Translations under genes and position numbers: made by a program
Origin: Rhizobium sp. 16-488-2b
GTDB lineage: Bacteria; Pseudomonadota; Alphaproteobacteria; Rhizobiales; Rhizobiaceae
DNA: 64,000 nt
Direction: 5' to 3'
NCBI RefSeq assembly: GCF_017741815.1
Contig: NZ_JAGHMF010000034.1
Span: 372,001 to 436,000, forward strand
Shown: positions 24,876-33,637 of the stretch, piece after piece
How the letters are laid out: every line of letters begins with the position of its first letter
Numbering within the stretch: position 1 is the stretch's first letter
Notes under the pieces: model-generated
What the model was told of the DNA's origin: nothing
Seen by the model: only the letters and a program-made list of their open reading frames with translations
Database searches by the model: none

Positions 24876-26232
24876 TGGCATCACCTCTGTGGTTGCCGGC
24901 GAAGAAGAAGGCCGGGTGTTTGAATGGACTTTTCTTTGTATCCGCATCGACACACGCCAACGCACGGGAAAGTGCGAGTTCCACGGCGATGGCAGCCGTC
25001 GAAAGGGTTTGCGCCAAGGCGGCGACGCGGAAGGCACCGTCTTGAGAGAAGAGTATCGCGGCAGCCGCCACGACCACGGCGCTATAAAATATTGTAAACC
25101 AGACCGAAGCGCGACCGCCGTGGACCAGATCTGCCAGCTTCGGTGTCGGGCGACGTCCAAGAAGCGGCCCGAACGCCTCGATCCATGTCAGGAAAGGGAC
25201 GATCTTCAAGAGCTGGGCCATGCCAAGCCCGGTCAGCCATCCAAAGACGAAGAGGTAGGTCAGTGAGACGAATACCCTGTCCTCAGCGCTTGCCAGCATG
25301 GCTATGGGAAAAATGGCAGCGCTGACGCCGAACATGGCGAAGGCAGGGAGCGACCAGTAAGTGTTCACTTCGAGCACCTTCCTCCGCCGGGTCCTGTAGG
25401 CATGCACCAGCTCGACGACGTACGCGCCGCCTGCCAGCAGAAAGAATGCCGCGGCGAGGAGTCCGAGGATGCGAGCGAAGGTTTCGTCGACAGTCACCGC
25501 GCACGCCGATAGGGCAAGAAGACCGACGACGGCAATGCAACTACGAAGGAGTGTTCTCGAATGTTTCATGTCATCCGAAAGCAAGAACATTGGAAGCAGC
25601 TTGTAGCTGACTCCAACAGCGGCGAAGGTCATCCAACCAACCAAGCCAAAACCGGCATGTAGTGGGAGTGCCGCGACGACGAATTTCACAACGGTAGGCA
25701 CGCTTACAACACCCGGAAGGACGATTGCAAACAGCGCGCCCAAACCTACTGTGGCGACGAGACTTGCGATACCGAGCAGGACGTATGGCGACGCCTCATG
25801 GGCAGAGCGCCCGCGCCAGAGCAAAGAAAAAAGCACTGCCGCGATCGACAGGATCGAGGTTACAAGTACCGCGGCCGCACCCGTCATCGTCGGCCCCGCA
25901 TACGACGAGCCGGCATCGATCAGGCCGAAGCCAGAAAGTAGCAGAACCAAACCTAACACGATGCCGAAAAGCACCATCAGGCCAAGGTTGCCTTTAGGAA
26001 GCTCAAGGCCCGTCAAGACAGGTCCGAATTGCAAGAGTGCGCCAATCATCAGCAACAAGAGCCAGCCGATGGTGGTTGAATGCACGATGATGAGAGCACA
26101 GGGTTCTGTAACGCCGAAAGACGGCGCCCAGCCCCCTGCCGCAAGCAGACCTTCTGCAAGCAGCAGAAAGAAGAGCGCCGCTGCGAAGTAGGACATCGTC
26201 CACCGCGACAGGCTCGTCCCCATGGGCATCAT
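24859..26232 (-). CDS. Polytopic membrane protein of the DUF2249 cluster, possibly haem-binding
   Basis: 457 residues with about twelve hydrophobic helices. Conserved-looking histidines fall in helices: CALIIVHSTTIGWLLLLMIG, VAALPLHAGFGLVGWMTFAA and VELVHAYRTRRRK. The pattern recalls NnrS or subunit I of haem-copper oxidases, but the diagnostic HPxVY and NnrS signatures are absent, so it may form a separate family. Start at 26232 has AGGAG eight bases upstream. Proposed: a haem protein of NO or low-oxygen metabolism; unproven. Confidence 0.7.
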   Translation of the reverse strand: MMPMGTSLSRWTMSYFAAALFFLLLAEGLLAAGGWAPSFGVTEPCALIIVHSTTIGWLLLLMIGALLQFGPVLTGLELPKGNLGLMVLFGIVLGLVLLLSGFGLIDAGSSYAGPTMTGAAAVLVTSILSIAAVLFSLLWRGRSAHEASPYVLLGIASLVATVGLGALFAIVLPGVVSVPTVVKFVVAALPLHAGFGLVGWMTFAAVGVSYKLLPMFLLSDDMKHSRTLLRSCIAVVGLLALSACAVTVDETFARILGLLAAAFFLLAGGAYVVELVHAYRTRRRKVLEVNTYWSLPAFAMFGVSAAIFPIAMLASAEDRVFVSLTYLFVFGWLTGLGMAQLLKIVPFLTWIEAFGPLLGRRPTPKLADLVHGGRASVWFTIFYSAVVVAAAAILFSQDGAFRVAALAQTLSTAAIAVELALSRALACVDADTKKSPFKHPAFFFAGNHRGDANGSAS

Positions 26233-26247
26233 CGTGCTTCTCCTATC

Positions 26248-26646
26248 CTAGTGACTGCCGCAGCAGCAGTCGCACCCGGAGTCCAGGCGAACAATTTCGA
26301 CGCGCCAAACGTCCGGCCCCTGTTCGAGATACTCCCAGGAAAACTTACCGGGCAACGCGGTCTCGAGTTGGTACTGAAGCGGACGTGGTTCGTGGTCGCT
26401 CGTAATGTGCAGCATTTCTCCCGGCGTCAGGGTGTGGAGCGTACCAAAAATCCGTGGGTGACGTTCGCTTGGAGGTAGGATGCGAACGTCGATATGGGGG
26501 ATTCCGGTCGATTGGCTCAAGTTCTCGGACATGAAACTGAAATTCCTTTTGATCGCCGCTTGAAGTTCGGTGACGGACGGCGGCACGCCATTGTGTCGGA
26601 TGAAACGATAGCCGCCGACGGGCTGCTGAACTTTGACAGCGGACAA
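26248..26646 (-). CDS. DUF2249 domain protein with a Cys-rich tail
   Basis: 132 residues. Core: IPHIDVRILPPSERHPRIFG, TLTPGEMLHITSDHEPRPL and KFSWEYLEQGPDVWRVEIVR, a standard DUF2249 domain, then a tail ending DCCCGSH which could bind metal. First gene of the five-gene cluster and divergent from hemN; the candidate box at 26685 lies 39 bases upstream. Confidence 0.85.
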   Translation of the reverse strand: MSAVKVQQPVGGYRFIRHNGVPPSVTELQAAIKRNFSFMSENLSQSTGIPHIDVRILPPSERHPRIFGTLHTLTPGEMLHITSDHEPRPLQYQLETALPGKFSWEYLEQGPDVWRVEIVRLDSGCDCCCGSH

Positions 26647-26684
26647 ACTTCACGAAGGTTTCCGCTAATATTCGATTCCGTTCA

Positions 26685-26698
26685 TTGACATATGACAA
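26685..26698. promoter_or_regulatory. Candidate Crp/Fnr-type box between DUF2249 gene and hemN
   Basis: TTGA-CATATG-ACAA: left half perfect, right half one base off. 39 bases from the DUF2249 start and 34 from the hemN start. The palindromic spacer CATATG keeps dyad symmetry. Confidence 0.5.
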
Positions 26699-26731
26699 GG
26701 AGGATCGCCGCGCCGGAGTTCATAAGGACGC

Positions 26732-28108
26732 ATGGTTGAAACAACGGACAAGATGATGTCGAAGTATCTGGTGGCCAAGTACGGTGAAGCGCGCCTTCCT
26801 CGTTATACGAGCTATCCGACCGCTCCTGCCTTCGGAGAAGCTGTCGGTCCCGAGCAATATGCAGCGGCGCTTAAGGACGTGGCTCGCGGCGATCCCGTGT
26901 CATTATATCTCCACGTGCCATTTTGCAGATCGATGTGCTGGTACTGTGGCTGTCACACCACGATCACCCAGAAGGACGCTCCCATCCTTGATTACCTGGA
27001 TGTCATGAGCCGGGAGATCGAACTGGTCGCGGATGCCGCCCAGGGAGGCATTCCCGTTCGAAACGTGCACTTTGGCGGCGGCACGCCGACCATCATGAAA
27101 CCGCACGAATTTGCAGCTCTTATGAAGAGGCTGAGGACTTCCTTCGACTTCGAAGACCAGGCCAGCATCGCCGTGGAGATCGATCCTAGGACGCTCGACA
27201 GTCAAATGATCGTGGCTCTAGGCGAAAACGGTGTGAACCGGGCCAGCCTAGGAGTCCAGAGCTTCGATCCGATCGTACAGAAGGCGATTAATCGAATTCA
27301 GACCTTCAACCAGACGAAGGCAGCGGTTGCGGGCTTGCGGGCCTATGGCGTGACCAGCATCAATTTCGACCTGATCTATGGATTGCCATTTCAAACCGTC
27401 GACTCGTGCATAGAAACGGTTCAGATGGCGGTCGAACTTCGCCCAGAGCGTTTCGCAGTATTCGGCTACGCGCATGTTCCTGCCTTTAAAAAGCATCAGC
27501 GCTTGATCGACGAAACCGCGCTTCCGGGCGCGTCTGAACGCAATGAGCAGGCGGAAGCGATAGCGCAAGAACTCATTGCCGCAGGCTACGTGCGGATCGG
27601 CTTAGATCACTTCGCATTGCCTGAGGATGAACTTGCCGTTGCCTCCACTAACGGGCGACTCCACAGAAACTTCCAAGGCTACACTACCGACGACTGCAGC
27701 ACTCTGATAGGTCTAGGCGCGTCGTCGATCGGCCGTCTTTCCTCAGGCTACTACCAGAATCATGTGGCGATAGGACGATATACCGAAATGGTGGCGTCCG
27801 GCATTCTTCCGACTGCCAAAGGCTACATGCTCACGGACGAAGACAGGTTGCGGGCTCAGATCATCGAGCGCCTAATGTGTGACTTCGAAGTGGACGTTGC
27901 CAAGATCAGCGGCAAGGCTGGCTACGAGGCGGAATTCCTGCTCGACCGCAATGAGCGCCTTGAAGAGCTCATTCGAGATGGCGTCGCCGTCAGCGTCGAT
28001 GGTCGGGTGTCCGTCACCAAGGACTCGCGGTTCATGGTACGCGCTGTTGCTGCAGCATTCGACGTGTATCTCGGCGCATCTGGCAGAACGCATAGCAAAG
28101 CGGCCTGA
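26732..28108 (+). CDS. hemN: HemN, oxygen-independent coproporphyrinogen III dehydrogenase
   Basis: 458 residues, radical-SAM protein. Cluster motif CxxxCxxC at C65, C69 and C72 (CRSMCWYCGC), the GGGTPT motif (HFGGGTPT) and PRYTSYPTAPAF at the start are diagnostic. Converts coproporphyrinogen III to protoporphyrinogen IX without O2, needed for haem of Nap, Nor and cytochromes under anoxia. Divergent from the DUF2249 cluster. Confidence 0.96.
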   Translation: MVETTDKMMSKYLVAKYGEARLPRYTSYPTAPAFGEAVGPEQYAAALKDVARGDPVSLYLHVPFCRSMCWYCGCHTTITQKDAPILDYLDVMSREIELVADAAQGGIPVRNVHFGGGTPTIMKPHEFAALMKRLRTSFDFEDQASIAVEIDPRTLDSQMIVALGENGVNRASLGVQSFDPIVQKAINRIQTFNQTKAAVAGLRAYGVTSINFDLIYGLPFQTVDSCIETVQMAVELRPERFAVFGYAHVPAFKKHQRLIDETALPGASERNEQAEAIAQELIAAGYVRIGLDHFALPEDELAVASTNGRLHRNFQGYTTDDCSTLIGLGASSIGRLSSGYYQNHVAIGRYTEMVASGILPTAKGYMLTDEDRLRAQIIERLMCDFEVDVAKISGKAGYEAEFLLDRNERLEELIRDGVAVSVDGRVSVTKDSRFMVRAVAAAFDVYLGASGRTHSKAA

Positions 28109-28153
28109 GTCCGATCGCAACCGCTGGGTCCGCACCTAGCCAACTGGAACTTA

Positions 28154-28178
28154 CCCCACACGAATCTTGGCTGTGGGG
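28154..28178 (+). terminator. Stem-loop after hemN
   Basis: Perfect 7-bp inverted repeat CCCCACA/TGTGGGG with an 11-base loop, 46 bases after the hemN stop. No T-run follows, so intrinsic termination is possible but not certain. The rest of 28109-28373 shows nothing else. Confidence 0.4.
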
Positions 28179-28373
28179 AATGTTCTAGGTTCTACCAATT
28201 TTGCCACGCTGTGAGACAACTCCGCACCGGCGAGGGCGTCAGCGAGTAGAGGGGCTTCTCGATACGATTGAGAGATTGTAGAACTCGTAGAAAATGGCGC
28301 TTGCTAAGGGTACCTGAACTACTTCGTCACGGAGGCTGAAACCCAGCGGCAAACTCAAAAATGCGCGGAATCG

Positions 28374-28829
28374 CTAATCGGCTCTGCTGGCGCTTCGTCC
28401 CGAGACGGAATGAACCAAGATACCGTAGAAGACGTGCGGAGGTTCCGAGAGAACGGGAAGCTCGTGCGTCGAAAGAGATCCAATCTCCCACCAGTCGGGC
28501 TGTGTTTGTAAGAGCGACCAGGCTTTGATGCGCTCATCCCGCCAGAGATCATTGTCGGGAAACTCCTCGAATGCTCCGTCGATCAACACGCTTGTCCAGC
28601 CGGAGGTCGATCGCTGCTCGACGTGGAGGCAGACCTTATCGTGCTCTCTCATCCAATCAAGCTTCTTGCCCGGCATCGTGAAGCTATAGGCCATGTTGCC
28701 CGAGAAGGCGAAGTAGATGGCCGCAATGTAAGGCTGCCCATTCCTGCAACACGCAAGGTGTCCGAAGCGGGTATGCTCCAGAACCTCGTAGCATTCGTTC
28801 GGGCTTAGTTCGCGTAGATGCATCGACAT
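28374..28829 (-). CDS. Pyridoxamine-5'-phosphate-oxidase-fold flavin-binding protein
   Basis: 151 residues: LEHTRFGHLACCRNGQPYIA, YSFTMPGKKLDWMREHDKVC and LHVEQRSTSGWTSVLIDGAF, characteristic of PPOX-like split-barrel FMN or F420/haem-binding proteins. Usual roles are flavin reductase or haem/NO stress related; the exact substrate cannot be read. Lies near low-oxygen genes. Confidence 0.85.
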   Translation of the reverse strand: MSMHLRELSPNECYEVLEHTRFGHLACCRNGQPYIAAIYFAFSGNMAYSFTMPGKKLDWMREHDKVCLHVEQRSTSGWTSVLIDGAFEEFPDNDLWRDERIKAWSLLQTQPDWWEIGSLSTHELPVLSEPPHVFYGILVHSVSGRSASRAD

Positions 28830-28860
28830 GACGTCTCTCCTCGGATGGGATCTGCCTCTT

Positions 28861-29184
28861 TCAGCGCAACGAACGAACGCAATCTATGCAAAATGGCGTG
28901 TAGGGGACGGCGTGGAGTCGTTCGACCCCGATCTCGCTCCCGCATTTCACGCATTTTCCGAAGGAGCCGCCTTGAATACGAAGCAAAGCGGCGTCAATAG
29001 CAGCGATCTGTTCGGCACCTTCGAGTTGCAACCCTCGGAGAACCTCGTCATTCTCGACCTGAGTTGCTCGTTCGCCGCTGTCTCTGTCGAGCGCGATAGA
29101 CAAATCGGCTTCGATCGATGAGGCTCGTCTTTGCAGATCGTTCTTAAGGTTCGTCAAACGTTCGGTTGCCTGCTGAGTATTCAT
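28861..29184 (-). CDS. DksA/TraR-type zinc-finger protein
   Basis: 107 residues: an N-terminal coiled coil (ERLTNLKNDLQRRASSIEAD) and a C-terminal C4 zinc finger (GKCVKCGSEIG then FCIDCVRSL). DksA relatives bind the RNA polymerase secondary channel and tune transcription under stress. ATG at 29184 is preferred to the longer frame. Follows the BON-domain gene by 13 bases and may share the anaerobic promoter at 29527. Confidence 0.85.
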   Translation of the reverse strand: MNTQQATERLTNLKNDLQRRASSIEADLSIALDRDSGERATQVENDEVLRGLQLEGAEQIAAIDAALLRIQGGSFGKCVKCGSEIGVERLHAVPYTPFCIDCVRSLR

Positions 29185-29197
29185 TGAACTTGTTTTC

Positions 29198-29470
29198 TCA
29201 AAAAACCAAACCCCGTCTGACGCCGCCCGCCATGTGGTAGGCCATCGAGATGTCATTGATGACCCTTCGCACGCCGTTCACGCTTTCTGCAGACACCTTC
29301 GCTGCTTCCCGTCTGGACGGGCTCCCCAACTTGCCGCGCAAGGTCACGACGCCTTTCGAGACGGTGGCCTTCACGTCCTGATGGGTTAGTCCGAGTTCAA
29401 GCTGCAGACGGCTCCTGACGGCTGTGGATAGGGCGTCGTCGCCAATTGGGATAATGTCGGTTGCGTACAT
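29198..29470 (-). CDS. BON-domain protein
   Basis: 90 residues with one BON domain: LSTAVRSRLQLELGLTHQDV, ATVSKGVVTLRGKLGSPSRR and ESVNGVRRVINDI. No signal peptide is seen, so it is probably cytoplasmic. BON domains bind membranes or small molecules. ATG at 29470 follows GGAGG. A perfect FNR/FixK anaerobox lies 57 bases upstream, inside the end of the Aer-like gene. Confidence 0.85.
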   Translation of the reverse strand: MYATDIIPIGDDALSTAVRSRLQLELGLTHQDVKATVSKGVVTLRGKLGSPSRREAAKVSAESVNGVRRVINDISMAYHMAGGVRRGLVF

Positions 29471-29526
29471 CGTAAGAGCCTCCGTTGTGCCGATTGGCAT
29501 CAAACATGAGGAGTGGACGCACAGCG

Positions 29527-29540
29527 TTGATGCAAATCAA
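29527..29540. promoter_or_regulatory. Perfect anaerobox (FNR/FixK-type) upstream of the BON gene
   Basis: TTGAT-GCAA-ATCAA, an exact match to the classic FNR/FixK/FnrN consensus, 57 bases before the BON gene start and overlapping the last codons of the upstream gene. Confidence 0.75.
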
Positions 29541-30765
29541 ACAGAAGAACGATTGCGACCGTCGGCCGTATCGAAAGCTTTCAAGACATGTCGGGTACTG
29601 TTCAGCAGCGTGTCATTCAGGCGGGAAATCTCAGCAAGTCCAACGTTCAACCTCTCTTGGAAGGCCTCGAGGTCCGCGACAAGATCGGAAAGGACACGCG
29701 TGCGGAGCCTGCCGGCTTCGACCTTTCCCATGACGCGGATGGCCGCCAGTCCCGTCGACAGCCGTTTCATATCGCCGGCCGCTCTTATGAAGTCGGACGT
29801 TTCTCCCTGGATGTTGGCAAGGCCTTCGAACGACCTCGTCCAAAAACTTGAGGTCTGGCTGCCGAGGCACGTCGTCTCCTCTATCCTGTCGATCCTGTCG
29901 TCGAGGACTTCTTCGAGGAAGGCCGTGGACATCTCAGCTTGGAGCCGCGCCGTTCCGATAAGGAAAGCGCCGTGCTGGATGGCTTCGGCGACCTTTCGGG
30001 GGGAGACCGAGAAGGTTTCCAGTGCAGCTTCGATTTCTGTCGCGAGCGTACCGTAGTTCTGGGAGATCTTTCCAATCGCCGCTCCTGAACTCCCGAGACG
30101 TCCTGAGTGCACGATCAGGTTCATAGGAACGAATCGATGGTTCGCATATGCTCCCATGATCTCGCGGGCAATGCCGTACAGTCTCCTGGACGTGCTGCAT
30201 AGGTCTTCAAGCAGTTCGACCATGCCGCTGCGGGAACGCCCGATCTTGGCGTCGCGGGCAACCAGTTCAGCGAGAAGACTGCTCGCCATGAACGCGTCAT
30301 AGTCTTCGAAGCTATGTTCCTGAAGGTGCTGCATAAGCAAGCTGGCGCTCTGCTGCGGCGAAACTCTCTCACGCTCCTCTATGCTAAGCAGCCGCTCGTA
30401 CGCTGTTTTGACAATCTCAAAAGGCGGACCGGATGGTTTCAGCCGAACGGACAGGTAGCCGTCCTCGATCGATGTCACGATCGCGTAGACCCAGTAGTGG
30501 TCTCCATCCTTGGCTCGGTTCTTGACGTAGGCGCCGGTGGGGAGCCCCTGCCGAATCCTATCCCACATCAGCCAGAAAACTCCGCGTGGCATGTCCGGGT
30601 GTCGGATCACGTTGTGCGGCTTCCCAAGTAGTTCATTCCAGTCAAATTTGCTTATTCGTCGAAAGACGCTGTTCCCCGAACAAATCTTGCCACGCTTGTC
30701 GGTTCGCGAAAAAAAAGTTCATCGAACTCGAAGGGAGCCTCGGCTTCATTGCGCTGGCTTTTCAT
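29537..30765 (-). pseudogene. Aer-like PAS sensor/chemoreceptor-like gene split by a T8 homopolymer frameshift
   Basis: From ATG at 30765 the frame reads MKSQRNEAEAPFEFDELFF and then breaks at a run of eight T (30709-30716 on the plus strand). Adding one T would continue as SRTDKRGKICSGNSVFRRIS and then ELLGKPHNVIRHPDMPRGVF, a PAS domain of Aer type, and the frame stays open to 29537. As written, the upstream frame ends soon and the downstream one is preceded by TGA (30719-30721). The C-terminal part is helical, without a clear MCP signalling hairpin. Could be a pseudogene, sequencing error or phase-variable switch. Confidence 0.75.
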
Positions 30766-30857
30766 GCTGCGCGTCTTCCGTATAGCAGAGGGAAGCTTCT
30801 CGCCCCCCCTTTTCTGGGGGTAAAGCATGAAGATTGCATTAACTGAAAATGACGGCG

Positions 30858-31886
30858 CTAGGATTCCGATATACCCCTGACGCGGTCGATGAGCCGCTGA
30901 ACGTTTTCGGGAGCTACCTGAGGAATGATCCCGTGTCCCAGGTTGAAGATCAGCGGGCCGTCGCCAAGGCGCTGCAAAATTGCATCTACGCCTTCATCAA
31001 GAGAGCTTCCGCCGGCCGCAAGTCGCATGGGATCGAGATTGCCCTGAACGGGGCCGTCCATCTGCAGCTCAGAGGCGAAGTCGAGTGGGACGGTCCAGTC
31101 AAGACCGATGGCATCCGCTCCCGTTCTGCGCCGATATTCTTTCAGCATCAATCCCGCGCCCTTTGGGAAGGCTATGATCTTCGCCGAAGGGCGTCTGGCC
31201 CTGATGCCTTTGATCATCCGTGCGACCGGCCGGACGGCGTACGCCTCGAACTCTGGTTCGCCTAAAACGCCCGCCCAGGAGTCGAATATCTGCACCGCGT
31301 CGGCACCTGCGTCGATTTGAGCTACCAGATACTCCGCCGAAACGTCGGCCAACAGCGTGAGCAGCCGTTCGAAGGCCTCTGGATGCCGATAGGCAAAGAG
31401 ACGGGCAGGGGCCTGATCGGGAGTGGCCCTCCCGGCCACCATGTACGTTGCCACCGTCCACGGAGCTCCACAGAAACCAAGTAGGGCCGTGGGTGCGGGA
31501 AGCCTGATCCGGAGTGATTCCACCGTCTGAATAACCGGACTGAGGTGAGCAAAGATGCTCTCGGCGCTCAGGGTCGCGATCCCGTATTCGTCGATCGGAT
31601 CCATTACTGGGCCATGCCCCTCATTGAAACGGACATTGCGCTTCAATGCATCCGGAATCACGAGAATGTCTGAAAACAGGATGGCGGCATCGAGCCCGAA
31701 CCGACGTATCGGCTGCAAGGTGACCTCCGTCGCGAGTTCCGGGTTGTAGCATAGCTGCAGGAAGCTTCCCGCCTGCGCCCGCGTTTCCAGGTACTCGGGA
31801 AGATAGCGACCAGCCTGCCTCATGAGCCAGATCGGGGGAGGCGAAAGGGTTTCCCCGTCAAGGACGCGAACAAGATTTCTGCGCAT
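30858..31886 (-). CDS. hemE: HemE, uroporphyrinogen decarboxylase
   Basis: 342 residues with the family signatures: PPIWLMRQAGRYLPEY, AAILFSDILVIPDAL and FNLGHGIIPQV near the end. Decarboxylates uroporphyrinogen III in haem synthesis. Probably an extra copy beside a chromosomal one, matching the hemN here. ATG at 31886 with AAGGTGA upstream is preferred over a GTG at 31895. Last gene of a three-gene unit behind the box at 32600; the stretch 30766-30857 before the Aer-like gene is empty. Confidence 0.94.
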   Translation of the reverse strand: MRRNLVRVLDGETLSPPPIWLMRQAGRYLPEYLETRAQAGSFLQLCYNPELATEVTLQPIRRFGLDAAILFSDILVIPDALKRNVRFNEGHGPVMDPIDEYGIATLSAESIFAHLSPVIQTVESLRIRLPAPTALLGFCGAPWTVATYMVAGRATPDQAPARLFAYRHPEAFERLLTLLADVSAEYLVAQIDAGADAVQIFDSWAGVLGEPEFEAYAVRPVARMIKGIRARRPSAKIIAFPKGAGLMLKEYRRRTGADAIGLDWTVPLDFASELQMDGPVQGNLDPMRLAAGGSSLDEGVDAILQRLGDGPLIFNLGHGIIPQVAPENVQRLIDRVRGISES

Positions 31887-31897
31887 GCTCGTCACCT

Positions 31898-32392
31898 TTA
31901 TGCGGCTTCCACCGCAGCCGCCGAAATATCAACGACAGCTATCTGTCGCTGGTTCATCGCCTTCTTGATCAACAGAATAAACTGGCGTTCCGCCTGGATG
32001 TGCTTCCGCATCGCGCAGAAAAACGACCGCAATAGATATCCGATTGCGTCCCAAGATAGGCGGCAGCGGCCATCCTTGAGCGAAGTGAGAACGTCGACCA
32101 CCTCGCGTGCGCTCTCAAGATCGCTGATGCGCTCTCGCCGTCGGTGCTCTTCTGCGTCGGATCGCTCGGCTGCTGCCAGAATGTAATGCAACCCCTCAGA
32201 CAGTGCCTGCTCCTCCAGGCGATGTGTCGCCTGCAACAGCGGTGTGAGACCGTTCGTTAATGTGTCGCAAAGCCTCTCATCGAGATGACACGGGAGGAAG
32301 TCCGCGATCGCCTCGAGAAGATCGCACCACGACATGAGCTGGCCGTAGCATGCTTCGAGATCCGCGAAGCGGCGTATCTGGAGATTTTCCAT
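31898..32392 (-). CDS. Hemerythrin-like helical protein
   Basis: 164 residues, all-helical. Histidine/acidic pairs such as ATHRLEEQAL, AEEHRRRERISDLE and RKHIQAERQFI fit a hemerythrin four-helix bundle, although the ligand set is not fully clear. Hemerythrin-like proteins bind O2 or NO at a di-iron site. Starts 3 bases after the small membrane gene and ends 11 bases before hemE. Not a named family to me. Confidence 0.65.
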   Translation of the reverse strand: MENLQIRRFADLEACYGQLMSWCDLLEAIADFLPCHLDERLCDTLTNGLTPLLQATHRLEEQALSEGLHYILAAAERSDAEEHRRRERISDLESAREVVDVLTSLKDGRCRLSWDAIGYLLRSFFCAMRKHIQAERQFILLIKKAMNQRQIAVVDISAAAVEAA

Positions 32393-32395
32393 GTC

Positions 32396-32551
32396 CTACC
32401 TCTGAAGAAAGAGACTTGCAGCGATAGCCACTGCGGCAACAACCGCGGAGACGACGCCGGTCCGTTGCAACACGCCCATGCGATAGAGTGTGATTGCAAA
32501 AATCACTATTACAGGGGTAGCGATCGATAGCCCGATCTGAGCATCTGTCAT
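32396..32551 (-). CDS. Small membrane protein (51 residues)
   Basis: MTDAQIGLSIATPVIVIFAI then a short basic loop TLYRMGVLQR and a second hydrophobic helix; two membrane segments. First gene of a three-gene unit (this gene, hemerythrin-like, hemE), 48 bases from a perfect Crp/Fnr box. The neighbour starts 3 bases after its stop. Unknown role. Confidence 0.6.
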   Translation of the reverse strand: MTDAQIGLSIATPVIVIFAITLYRMGVLQRTGVVSAVVAAVAIAASLFLQR

Positions 32552-32599
32552 GACAGTCTCCTTTTATGGAGACCATAGAGCGCTCAGGGACAAGTTTCT

Positions 32600-32613
32600 T
32601 TGAGATCGGTCAA
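32600..32613. promoter_or_regulatory. Crp/Fnr-type box upstream of the small membrane/hemerythrin-like/hemE unit
   Basis: TTGA-GATCGG-TCAA, a perfect dyad, 49 bases before the start at 32551. It lies about 200 bases from norE, so it most likely serves the minus strand. Confidence 0.7.
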
Positions 32614-32767
32614 AGAGTGGACAGAATAGCCGCAACGCGGGAGATGGCGGGGCCGGCTACTCTGAACACTGGCCGACCCGCAACTGTCCAAGCGTCTCAA
32701 CTTTTCGGACATGAATACCTACTCAGTTTGAAGTTAAGGGATGATTACCATCTCACCACGCTCGCGT

Positions 32768-32781
32768 TTGCCTTTCGACAA
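32768..32781. promoter_or_regulatory. Candidate Crp/Fnr-type box upstream of norE
   Basis: TTGC-CTTTCG-ACAA: left half perfect, right half one base off; 36 bases before the norE start. Confidence 0.45.
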
Positions 32782-32816
32782 AGAAGCGCGAGAACGCATC
32801 TTCTATTCCCTTGGTC

Positions 32817-33365
32817 ATGACATTGATTGCCGATACATCTGAAGACACTGATATCGAAGAAGCCAACGACGACCTGCTCGTCTGGATCCTCGCGTGGAGC
32901 GAGCTTGCCGCTTTTGGCGCCCTTCTCGTCGCCTTCGTCGTCGTTTCCTGGCTTCATCCGGAAGAAGTTGCAGCAGGGCGAGCTCGCATGACGCTTGTCG
33001 TTCCTGCCTTCAACACTGCGATCCTTCTGCTAAGCGGATGGGCCGCAGCGGTCGCCGCAACGCCAGTACCACTGCTCAAGCGGAGGATCGCGCTGTGCGC
33101 GGCTTCTGCAGGAGGACTGCTTTTCGTTGCCCTGAAGCTATACGAGTACAGCCTGGAAGGTGCGTCTCTGCTTTCGGACGACGCGTTCTCGACCCTCTAT
33201 ATTTTAATGACGGGTTTTCATCTCGTCCACGTCCTCTTCGGTTCGCTGGTGCTGGCGTTGCTTGCCCGCTTTCCTTCCCCCCAGAACGTCCATCTCATGA
33301 CGACGCTGTGGCATGTGATCGACATCGTCTGGCTTGTCATGTTTCCGATCGTATACCTGATATGA
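32817..33365 (+). CDS. norE: NorE, cytochrome c oxidase subunit III-like protein
   Basis: 182 residues, five membrane helices, COX3-family pattern: VWILAWSELAAFGALLVAFV, a YEYSLE loop and TGFHLVHVLFGSLVLALLAR with WHVIDIVWLVMFPIVYL. NorE is an accessory of cytochrome c-type NO reductase, perhaps for assembly or stability. ATG at 32817 is used; an upstream TTG at 32811 is less likely. Stop overlaps norF by ATGA. Confidence 0.9.
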   Translation: MTLIADTSEDTDIEEANDDLLVWILAWSELAAFGALLVAFVVVSWLHPEEVAAGRARMTLVVPAFNTAILLLSGWAAAVAATPVPLLKRRIALCAASAGGLLFVALKLYEYSLEGASLLSDDAFSTLYILMTGFHLVHVLFGSLVLALLARFPSPQNVHLMTTLWHVIDIVWLVMFPIVYLI

Positions 33366-33637
33366 AAAGCGGTATCCTTCCCAAAAGAGCGACGACGCGG
33401 GCGCTCGCGATCCTTCTTGCCCTAAGTGCGTCAACGGTCGGCCTGACACTGACATTTGGACGCGGCGGCCTCGCTCTAGCCTGCGTGATCGCGGCTATCG
33501 CCGCCTGCAAGGTAAGGATAGTGGCGCTCGATTTCCTCGGTTTGCGTAACAGCCAGGCTACGATGTTTATCGCGATAAGCGGGTGGGCAGCGATCCTGCT
33601 GCTAGTTGCGCTAGCCCAGAGACTGCTTTCGTCATAA
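33362..33637 (+). CDS. norF: NorF-like small membrane protein
   Basis: 91 residues, three membrane helices (ALAILLALSASTVGLTLTFG, ACVIAAIAACKVRIVALDF and MFIAISGWAAILLLVALAQ). Size, hydropathy and coupling to norE by a 4-base overlap fit NorF, which works with NorE. The KVRIVALDFLGLR segment is typical of the family. Confidence 0.85.
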   Translation: MKSGILPKRATTRALAILLALSASTVGLTLTFGRGGLALACVIAAIAACKVRIVALDFLGLRNSQATMFIAISGWAAILLLVALAQRLLSS

